Below, one piece after another: positions 58,156-64,000 of a stretch of DNA of 64,000 nucleotides. The notes below the pieces were generated by a model. That model was not told the origin of the DNA. It saw only the letters and a list, made by a program, of their open reading frames with translations, and did no database searches. A program made the position numbers and the translations under genes. Source of the stretch: Sphingobium sp. 15-1 (GTDB taxonomy: Bacteria; Pseudomonadota; Alphaproteobacteria; Sphingomonadales; Sphingomonadaceae); assembly GCF_013375535.1 (NCBI RefSeq), contig NZ_JABXJG010000002.1, positions 186,001 to 250,000 of the forward strand. The letters are read 5' to 3'. How positions within the stretch are numbered: position 1 is the first letter of the stretch; every line of letters begins with the position of its first letter.

Positions 58156-58749
58156 ATGACGTCCGCGCTTCTACTGCTCGATCTGCAAAATGAAATGGTC
58201 GACCCCAAGGGCAAGGTCGGAGCGCATGGGCTGGCCAAGATCGTCGAGGAACGGGGCGTGCTGGCCAATGCCCGCCGCTGCCTCGACGCGGCACGCGGCG
58301 CCGGCATGGCGGTGGCCCACGTCCGGCTCGGCTTTCGTCCCGACTATGCTGATTGCCTGAGCGTCGCCGCCCGGATCGGCGGGCTGAAATCCAATCGCGC
58401 CGCGATCGTCGGGGAGTTCGGCACCGAATTCCATCCCGACGTCGCGCCGACCGATGGCGAGCTGGTGATCACCAAACAGTGCGTCAATCCCTTCTTCAAC
58501 ACGGGCCTGATGACCTGGCTGATGCAGAAGGGCATCAAGCGGCTCTATATGGGCGGGGTCGCCACCCATCTGGTCGTGGAAAGCACCGCCCGTTTCGCGG
58601 ACGATGCCGGCTTCGCGCCCGTCGTGATCGAGGATATCTGCGCCGCCCCCAATCCGGCGCTGCATGATCATTTCATCACGATGATCGCCCCCGCCGTCGG
58701 CACGGTCAGCAACAGCGGCCAGTTCGTCCAGGCGGCGCGGGAGGGCTGA
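58156..58749 (+). CDS. Isochorismatase-fold hydrolase lacking the catalytic cysteine
   Basis: A 197-residue isochorismatase/cysteine hydrolase-fold protein. The catalytic Asp is D9 in ALLLLDLQNEM and the Lys is in VITKQCVNPFFNTGL. At the nucleophile position, where most amidases read ATNVCVESTAR, this one reads ATHLVVESTAR, so the cysteine is Val. That resembles true isochorismatases and other members that do not use Cys. An amidase reaction by a thioester is therefore unlikely, and hydrolysis of a vinyl ether, hydration or another acid-base reaction is possible. It is the second gene of the plus-strand cluster, 4 bp before the lyase gene. Confidence 0.85.
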   Translation: MTSALLLLDLQNEMVDPKGKVGAHGLAKIVEERGVLANARRCLDAARGAGMAVAHVRLGFRPDYADCLSVAARIGGLKSNRAAIVGEFGTEFHPDVAPTDGELVITKQCVNPFFNTGLMTWLMQKGIKRLYMGGVATHLVVESTARFADDAGFAPVVIEDICAAPNPALHDHFITMIAPAVGTVSNSGQFVQAAREG

Positions 58750-58753
58750 TCCC

Positions 58754-59602
58754 ATGGCGCTGCGGGACATCGCGTCGCGCCGGGAAGCCGTGCTGGCGCC
58801 CGGCGCCGCCAACGCCCTCTTTGCGCGGATCATCGAGGATCTGGGCTTCGAATGCGTCTATGTGACCGGCGCCGGCATCGCCAATATGGCATTAGGCGCG
58901 CCCGACATTGGCCTGACGACGCTGGACGACATTGCCGGGACGGTGTCGCGCATGGCCGACGCCGTCAGCCTGCCGCTGATCGTCGATGCCGACACCGGCT
59001 TCGGCAATGCCGTCAACACGTTTCGCACGATGAAGGTGCTGGAGCGGGCGGGCGCATCCGCCATCCAGTTGGAGGACCAGCTTTTCCCCAAGCGCTGCGG
59101 CCATTTCAACGGCAAAGGCGTGATTCCGCTGGGCGAGATGCTACCCAAGATCCGCGCCGCCGCGGATGCGCGGACACGTGACACCCTGATCATCGCCCGC
59201 ACCGATGCGCTGGCGGTAGAGGGCATCGACGCCGCACTGGAGCGGGCCGAGGCCTTTGTCGAGGCAGGCGCGGACATCACCTTCGTCGAAGCGCCGCGCG
59301 ATGCGGCGCAGATGCGGCGCATCGCAGCTCTGCCCGTGCCGCAGATCGCCAATATCGTCCATGGCGGCAAGACCCCGCCCTTGCCCCAGTCCGAGCTGGC
59401 CGACATGGGGTTCGGTCTGGTCCTCTACGCCAATGCCGCCTTGCAGGTGGCGGTGCGAGCAAGCGCGACCGTGCTTGGTTCGCTCAAGGTCACCGGCTCG
59501 CTCGATGCCGTCCACGACCTGCTCGCCTCTTTCGAGGAACGGCAAGCAGCGGTGGCGAAACATCATTGGGACGCGCTCGAACAGCGGTTCAAACCGGAGT
59601 AA
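58754..59602 (+). CDS. Isocitrate lyase/PEP mutase superfamily lyase (methylisocitrate lyase-like)
   Basis: A 282-residue TIM-barrel enzyme. K113-R-C-G-H117 in LEDQLFPKRCGHFNGK is the isocitrate/2-methylisocitrate lyase signature, with the general acid Cys115 present. The Mg site includes IVDADTGFGNA and ARTDALAVEG. With the Cys intact, a retro-aldol lyase is favoured over PEP mutase or oxaloacetate decarboxylase, which lack it. It could cut a 2-alkylmalate or methylisocitrate-like acid into pyruvate or succinate plus a second fragment. It sits between the isochorismatase-fold gene and a TcuA-like dehydrogenase, which suggests a tricarboxylate or substituted malate as pathway intermediate. 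Confidence 0.9.
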   Translation: MALRDIASRREAVLAPGAANALFARIIEDLGFECVYVTGAGIANMALGAPDIGLTTLDDIAGTVSRMADAVSLPLIVDADTGFGNAVNTFRTMKVLERAGASAIQLEDQLFPKRCGHFNGKGVIPLGEMLPKIRAAADARTRDTLIIARTDALAVEGIDAALERAEAFVEAGADITFVEAPRDAAQMRRIAALPVPQIANIVHGGKTPPLPQSELADMGFGLVLYANAALQVAVRASATVLGSLKVTGSLDAVHDLLASFEERQAAVAKHHWDALEQRFKPE

Positions 59603-59606
59603 AATC

Positions 59607-61022
59607 ATGCACCTGATCGTTGTGGGCAGCGGCATTGCGGGCCTGAGCGCCGCGCTGACCGCGGCCGAAGCCGGAGCGCGGGTCACGCTCATCGAACGCG
59701 CTGCGGAGGGCGAGCATGGCGGCAACACCCGCTATACCGAAGCCTATCTGCGCATGAAGTCGATGGACGAGGTGGCCGACGATTTCGTCGATCATTTCAT
59801 GGCCAATGCCGGGGGCTATACCGACCCCAGCATCGAACAGGAAATGGTGCGTGACCATGCCGACTGGTCACCCCTTGCGCGCAGCCAGTCGATGGTCGAC
59901 CCGGACCTGCTGTCGGCCTTTGCCGACCATGCCGGGACGACCCTGCGCTGGCTGGAACGAGCCGGATTGCGCTTCGATTTCCTGCCCACCGCCTTCATCA
60001 CCACCACGACCACGCGCCTGCTGCCGGTCGGCGGCGGGCTGGCGATGGTCGAGACGCTGACGGAGGCGTGCAAGGCGAAGGGCGTGGAGTTCCGCTTCGA
60101 AACCACCGCCCGGTCGCTGCTGATGCAGGACGGGCGCGTCACGGGGCTGGCGACCAGCCGGGGCGCGATCGAGGGCGACGCCGTGATCCTCGCCTGCGGC
60201 GGGTTCGAGGGCAATCCGGAAATGCTCGCCCGCTATGTCGGCCCGCAGGCGATCAACCTGCGTCCCGTGGCGCGGGGAGGCCATTATAATAAGGGCGAAG
60301 GCATCCGCATGGCGCTGGACATCGGGGCCGCGCCCAATGGCGATTTCGGCAGCTATCATGCCGAACCCATCGATCCCCGTTCAGGTCTTGCGGAACCGGC
60401 GATCTTCACCTTCCCCTATGGCGTGCTGGTCAACAAGGACGGCCTGCGTTTCACCGACGAAGCGCCCGGCACGGTCGATGCCCATTATGAAAATGTCACC
60501 CGGCGCATCTATCAGCAGCGCGACGGCATCGCCTGGTTGATCGTCGACGCCCGGATCGAGGATGTGCCCAACTGGCAGAAGGGCAGCCGTACCGACCAGC
60601 CGCCGGTCAGGGCCGACAGCATAGAGGCGTTGGCGGATGCGATCTGCGTGCCCCGCGATGCGCTGGCCGACAGCATCGCCCGCTATAATGCAGCCTGCGG
60701 GGCAAGCGAATTCAAGCCGTTGGAGCGTGACGGTCTCGCCACCCAAGGCCTCACGCCGCCCAAGTCCAACTGGGCGCGGCCAATCGACCGGGCGCCCTAT
60801 CTCGCCTGGCCTATCATCTCGGCCAATGTCTTCACCTTCGGCGGATTGAAGGTCGATCGCCACGCCCGTGTGCTGGACCAGGACGGCCGCGCCATCGATG
60901 GCCTTTATGCTGCCGGGGAGACGATGGGCCTCTATTATCGCACCTATACCGGGTCGACATCCGTGCTGCGCGGCGCGGTGTTCGGGCGGCAGGCCGCGCT
61001 CCACGCGAGCGCAGGCGCATGA
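59607..61022 (+). CDS. FAD-dependent dehydrogenase of the TcuA type, second copy
   Basis: A 471-residue flavoprotein related to the one at 54191. The FAD site is LIVVGSGIAGLSAALTAAEAGARVTLIERAAEGEHGGNTRYTEA. Inner motifs include VILACGGFEGNPEMLARYVG. The C-terminus reads TFGGLKVDRHARVLDQDGRAIDGLYAAGETMGLYYRTYTGSTSVLRGAVFGRQAALHA. The ATG at 59607 lies four bases after the lyase stop. Its stop overlaps the SDR start. The tight packing with the lyase suggests it acts one step before or after it, dehydrogenating a saturated polycarboxylate. Confidence 0.9.
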   Translation: MHLIVVGSGIAGLSAALTAAEAGARVTLIERAAEGEHGGNTRYTEAYLRMKSMDEVADDFVDHFMANAGGYTDPSIEQEMVRDHADWSPLARSQSMVDPDLLSAFADHAGTTLRWLERAGLRFDFLPTAFITTTTTRLLPVGGGLAMVETLTEACKAKGVEFRFETTARSLLMQDGRVTGLATSRGAIEGDAVILACGGFEGNPEMLARYVGPQAINLRPVARGGHYNKGEGIRMALDIGAAPNGDFGSYHAEPIDPRSGLAEPAIFTFPYGVLVNKDGLRFTDEAPGTVDAHYENVTRRIYQQRDGIAWLIVDARIEDVPNWQKGSRTDQPPVRADSIEALADAICVPRDALADSIARYNAACGASEFKPLERDGLATQGLTPPKSNWARPIDRAPYLAWPIISANVFTFGGLKVDRHARVLDQDGRAIDGLYAAGETMGLYYRTYTGSTSVLRGAVFGRQAALHASAGA

Positions 61023-61771
61023 AGACGCGGTTCGCGCTGGACGATATGGTCGTGCTGGTCACTGGCGCGGGCGGCATGATCGGCGACGCGATCGCACGGC
61101 GTCTGGCCGAAGGCGGCGCGCGGCTGGCGCTTGCCGACCGGGAGGCGCCATCGTCGGCGGGCAATGGCCGGGGCTACGCGCTCGACCTTGCCGACGCGGC
61201 GCAGGTGCGCGAACTTGTCGATTTGGTGATCCGCGATTTCGGCCGGATCGACGCCCTCGTCACCGCGGCGGGGGTCACGTCGCTGGGATCGTTCGAGGAC
61301 ATCAGCCTGGAGGAGTGGGACCGGGTGCACGGCATCAACCTGCGCGGCCTGTTCCTTGCCAATCAGGCGGTGATCGCGCCGATGAAGGCGGCGGGTTTCG
61401 GCCGGATCGTCAATATCGGGTCCGTCCTTGCGAAGAATGGCGGCAATCCGCGTCCCTGGATCGACCCGCAGGAACAGGCGCGCGCCGGCAACGCCGCCTA
61501 TGGCGCGGCCAAGGCGGGCGTTCATGCGCTGACCCTCTATCTCGCCAAGGAACTGGCGGCGCACGGCATCACCGTCAACGCTGTCGCCCCCGGCCCGATC
61601 GCCAGCCCAATGACGGCCAGCTTCCCCACCGCGCTGGCGCAGCAAATCCCGGTGGGCCGGATGGGCCGGTCCGATGAGGTGGCCGGGGCGGTCGCCTGGC
61701 TCTGCACGCGCGAAAGCGCCTTTATCACCGGCGAGATTATCGATGTGAACGGCGGCCTCTGGATGGATTGA
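61019..61771 (+). CDS. SDR family NAD(P)-dependent oxidoreductase
   Basis: A 250-residue short-chain dehydrogenase. The cofactor motif is VVLVTGAGGMIGDAIARR near residue 12. LVTAAGVTSLG is the AAG/NAG element. The active site is NIGSVLAKNGG...AAYGAAKAG, with a longer than usual loop before YxxxK. The end ITGEIIDVNGGLWMD is typical. ATGA links it to the flavoprotein gene. It probably oxidises or reduces a hydroxy acid or alcohol intermediate of the plus-strand pathway. Confidence 0.92.
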   Translation: MKTRFALDDMVVLVTGAGGMIGDAIARRLAEGGARLALADREAPSSAGNGRGYALDLADAAQVRELVDLVIRDFGRIDALVTAAGVTSLGSFEDISLEEWDRVHGINLRGLFLANQAVIAPMKAAGFGRIVNIGSVLAKNGGNPRPWIDPQEQARAGNAAYGAAKAGVHALTLYLAKELAAHGITVNAVAPGPIASPMTASFPTALAQQIPVGRMGRSDEVAGAVAWLCTRESAFITGEIIDVNGGLWMD

Positions 61772-61872
61772 CCGCAAGATCCATCCCCTTGGCGGAAGAT
61801 CAGGGAAGCTACTTATGGGCGCATTCCGGCGCGCCTTCTATCATGCTCCGGCAGTCATCAACGGAGCAAGAC

Positions 61873-62115
61873 ATGTCGAATACGCCGCATATGCTTGGCG
61901 AGGAATTTCCCGGTCAGATGGAGAAGATACACAGGCTGAAGATGTCGGATGCGCGCTTCATGCAACTCCTTGCCGATTATGACGAGGTGAACGATGCAAT
62001 CCACCTGGCCGAGACGAATGTCAGACCCACGTCGCAGGATCATGAAACGGAGCTGCGCAAACGCCGCCTCGCGATCAAGGATCAGATCGCTGAGGCGCTG
62101 TCGCAAGCGGCTTGA
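61873..62115 (+). CDS. YdcH family protein (DUF465)
   Basis: An 80-residue helical protein (DUF465/YdcH). The sequence FMQLLADYDEVNDAIHLAETN and DHETELRKRRLAIKDQIAEALSQA shows the two amphipathic helices that form the family hairpin. GGAGCAAG precedes the ATG at 61873. Such proteins are abundant in proteobacteria with no known activity. The next gene, a cytochrome c, starts 25 bp after. Confidence 0.85.
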   Translation: MSNTPHMLGEEFPGQMEKIHRLKMSDARFMQLLADYDEVNDAIHLAETNVRPTSQDHETELRKRRLAIKDQIAEALSQAA

Positions 62116-62140
62116 TCTGAACGGGAGAGGAGTGTTCGGC

Positions 62141-62518
62141 ATGTGGAAACCCATATTCGGGATCGGTCTGTTGCTGACCGGGATCGCCGGCTATGCGGCG
62201 ACCGGCCGCGGAGATGCGGGCCGGGGCCGCGAGCTGGCGGAGCGGCAATGCGCGAATTGCCACGCCATCGGGGAAAGCGATGCGAGCCCGAACGCCGTCG
62301 CGCCGCCTTTCCGGGATCTCTACAGGCAGTATCCGGTCGACGCCTTGCGGCCCGCCTTCATGAAGGGCCTGGAAGTCGGCCACCGCGATATGCCGCGCTT
62401 CGTCCTGGCGCCTCAGCAAGTGACGGACGTCATCGCCTTCCTCCATGGCCTCAATCCCTGCGGCAAAGCGTCATCAGACAAGAAAGCCATGGCGCGGTGC
62501 TTCGCGCCTGCGGAGTAA
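62141..62518 (+). CDS. Small c-type cytochrome
   Basis: A 125-residue class I cytochrome c. A signal peptide or anchor (FGIGLLLTGIAGYAATG) is followed by the haem site C37-A-N-C-H41 in ERQCANCHAIG. PPFRDLYRQYPVDALRPAFMKGLEVGHRDMPRF supplies the Met ligand region, and the end is PQQVTDVIAFLHGL. Two extra C-terminal cysteines (NPCGK, ARCFAP) are unusual and may form a disulfide. AGGAG precedes the ATG. It faces the permease gene 7 bp away. The redox partner is unknown. Confidence 0.88.
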   Translation: MWKPIFGIGLLLTGIAGYAATGRGDAGRGRELAERQCANCHAIGESDASPNAVAPPFRDLYRQYPVDALRPAFMKGLEVGHRDMPRFVLAPQQVTDVIAFLHGLNPCGKASSDKKAMARCFAPAE

Positions 62519-62525
62519 GGGGCCC

Positions 62526-64000
62526 TTATAGCGCCCGCAACGCCCGCGCCGGTCGCACCGACATCAGCGGGATCGACCCCAGCAGCCCGATCCCCAGCGT
62601 CAGCACCGCGCCTGCGCCCAGAGTAGAGAGCACCAGCAGCCAATCCGGCGCCCAGTGAAAATCGAATATCCGCACGATCACGAACCAGGCCGCGCCCAGC
62701 CCCAACCCCAACGCCACCAGCGCCAGCACCCCAGCCAGCAGCGCATATTCGATGCTCTGCGCGCCCAATATCTGCCAACGGGTCGCGCCCACCGTCTTCA
62801 GGATCACGCTGTCATAGGCCCGCGCCTGCCGCGACGCCGCGATGGCGCCGATCAGCACCGCGATCCCTGCCAGGATCGCCACCGATCCCGCCAGCACGAT
62901 CGCGGTCGACATCTGCCCCAGCAGCACTGTGACCTGCGCCACCACCTCTCCCACGGCGATGATCGATACGGAGGGGAAGGCCGCCAGCAGCGCGCGCGTC
63001 ATCGCCCCTTCCGACGCGCCTTTCATCGTGATCGTCGCTGACAGGCTGTGCGGCGCGCCACGCAGCGTGTCGGGGGAGAAGACCATGATGTAATTGAAGC
63101 CCATCGTCTCCCAATTGACTTGCCGCAGGGAGGCGATGCGCGCCTCGATCTCGCGCCCGAGCACCGACACGGTGAGCGTGTCGCCAATGCCGACCCCCAT
63201 CACCTCCGCCGCCTCGCGGTCGAGCGAGATCAGCGGCGGCCCGGCATAGTTTCGCGGCCACCATTGCCCCTTCACCAGCTCCGATCCCTCGGGCAGCGTC
63301 TCGCTATAGGTGACGCCCCGCTCGCCGCGCAGGAACCAGGCGCCTTCGGGCAGCGTCTTCAGGTCCGCCACCCGCTGCCCGCCATAGGCGACGATCGTTC
63401 CGCGCAGGGTCGGCACCATATTGACCTTCGCAGCCGGCGCTTCCTTGGCGACCAGCGCAAGGAACCGCTCCTTCGCGGCGATGGGAATGTCCAGCACGAA
63501 CTGATCCGGCGCGGTGCGGGGCACGGTGTTGCGGATTTCGGCGCTGAGACTCGACTGGATCGCCGCCAGCGTCACGAACAGCGTCAGGCCCAGCCCCAGC
63601 GCCACCACCAGCGCCGAAGTCTGCGCGCCCGGCCGATGGAGATTGGCCACCGCCAGCCGGGCAAGCGGACGGCGCGGCGCGGGCAGTCGACGGGCGACGT
63701 GCCGGACCAGCAGCCCGATTCCGGTCAGCAGCGCCAGCATGGCCGCGACCGCGCCCAGCATCGCCGCCGCGAACCACGGTTCCCGCGCCGTGCCCAGCGC
63801 CAGCGCAAGGGCCGCCGTTCCCGCCGCGCCCACGGCGATCATGCTCGCCCGGTCGACGCCGCGCCGCCGGTCCACCATCTCGCGGAACAGGGCGGCGGCG
63901 GGCAGGGTCCGCGCATGGGCGAGCGGCGGCATGGTGAAAATGAAGGCGATCAACAACCCGTAAAGCGCGCTGGTGAAAAGAGGCCAGGGCGCGACGGCGA
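62526..64000 (-). CDS. FtsX-family ABC transporter permease (YbbP-like), cut by window end
   Basis: The frame is open to the last base, so the N-terminal part of the protein lies outside. The visible 490 residues hold a hydrophobic segment (SALYGLLIAFIFTMPPLAHA), then helices at AAGTAALALALG, AAMLGAVAAMLALLTGIGLLV, a periplasmic domain (SAEIRNTVPRTAPDQFVLDIPI...) and a final FtsX core (TVLLGQMSTAIVLAGSVAILAGIAVLIGAIAASRQARAYDSVILKTVGATRWQILGAQSIEYALLAGVLALVALGLG). It ends MSVRPARALRAL. The layout fits the second half of a two-core YbbP permease of about 840 residues, which exports lipophilic cargo with the ATPase YbbA. Confidence 0.9.
   Translation of the reverse strand, partial: AVAPWPLFTSALYGLLIAFIFTMPPLAHARTLPAAALFREMVDRRRGVDRASMIAVGAAGTAALALALGTAREPWFAAAMLGAVAAMLALLTGIGLLVRHVARRLPAPRRPLARLAVANLHRPGAQTSALVVALGLGLTLFVTLAAIQSSLSAEIRNTVPRTAPDQFVLDIPIAAKERFLALVAKEAPAAKVNMVPTLRGTIVAYGGQRVADLKTLPEGAWFLRGERGVTYSETLPEGSELVKGQWWPRNYAGPPLISLDREAAEVMGVGIGDTLTVSVLGREIEARIASLRQVNWETMGFNYIMVFSPDTLRGAPHSLSATITMKGASEGAMTRALLAAFPSVSIIAVGEVVAQVTVLLGQMSTAIVLAGSVAILAGIAVLIGAIAASRQARAYDSVILKTVGATRWQILGAQSIEYALLAGVLALVALGLGLGAAWFVIVRIFDFHWAPDWLLVLSTLGAGAVLTLGIGLLGSIPLMSVRPARALRAL

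Noticed and set aside
1-64000. CRISPR arrays, tRNA or rRNA genes, insertion sequences and prophage genes
   Set aside because: None was visible. I saw no regularly spaced repeats, no tRNA-like cloverleaf, no transposase or integrase motifs. I could not run a covariance search, so a small RNA could be missed.

Overview
The window is GC-rich, densely coded DNA that most resembles a sphingomonad alphaproteobacterium (Sphingobium/Novosphingobium type). This placement is an inference from five TonB-dependent receptors (TBDRs) in 64 kb, many Tat-exported periplasmic enzymes, a KaiC-like ATPase paired with a hybrid histidine kinase, and aromatic-catabolism gene clusters with LysR and TetR control. 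I see no rRNA, tRNA, CRISPR array, insertion sequence or prophage gene. Almost all of the sequence is accessory catabolism, uptake and signalling.

Layout. (1) 1-1744: end of an acyl-CoA dehydrogenase gene coupled to an APH-like phosphotransferase. (2) 1766-8866: a TetR regulon with two SDR genes facing a tetR gene. Near-identical 14-bp palindromes lie in both promoters and again before the TBDR at 6377. Downstream are a DsbA/FrnE-like gene and an oxidoreductase gene broken by a TGA. (3) 8975-29099: a periplasmic amine/peptide catabolic island. One minus-strand operon encodes gamma-glutamyltransferase, a beta-propeller/amidohydrolase, an exported RidA, a Tat-exported flavin amine oxidase and a small cytochrome c. 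It is flanked by two large TBDRs, a second gamma-glutamyltransferase, an M20 peptidase and two esterases/hydrolases. (4) 29182-36187: stress and signalling genes, including a PNPOx-like protein, a histidine phosphatase with an NAD(P)HX dehydratase, a Crp/Fnr regulator, and a KaiC-like ATPase coupled to a hybrid kinase behind a perfect FNR-type box. (5) 36389-40628: TBDR, YfiR and CHASE8-like hybrid kinase in overlapping genes. This looks like an envelope-spanning sensor. (6) 40735-45017: a His/Met-rich exported protein, Hsp20, a DevBCA/MacAB-like exporter and a small membrane protein. (7) 45101-61771: two facing catabolic clusters around a LysR gene. The minus-strand one is a meta-cleavage set (two-component FMN monooxygenase, extradiol dioxygenase, C-C hydrolase, dienoate hydratase) with a flavoprotein dehydrogenase and ETF genes. 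The plus-strand one has a TBDR, an isochorismatase-fold protein, a methylisocitrate-lyase-like enzyme, a TcuA-like flavoprotein and an SDR. (8) 61873-64000: a DUF465 protein, a cytochrome c and a truncated FtsX-type permease.

The strongest leads are four. First, the amine oxidase-cytochrome c-RidA operon is reminiscent of the NicA2/CycN electron-transfer pair, but with gamma-glutamyl and peptide hydrolases and its own importers. Second, the TBDR-YfiR-kinase unit. Third, the 45-62 kb pathway combines ring cleavage with tricarboxylate-type flavoproteins and contains two enzymes lacking the usual catalytic cysteines. Fourth, the TetR regulon is readable directly from repeated operators. Two genes (F420-reductase-like and ETF beta) carry an in-frame TGA and may be inactive. 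Functional assignments are from family resemblance read by eye; no database search was possible.
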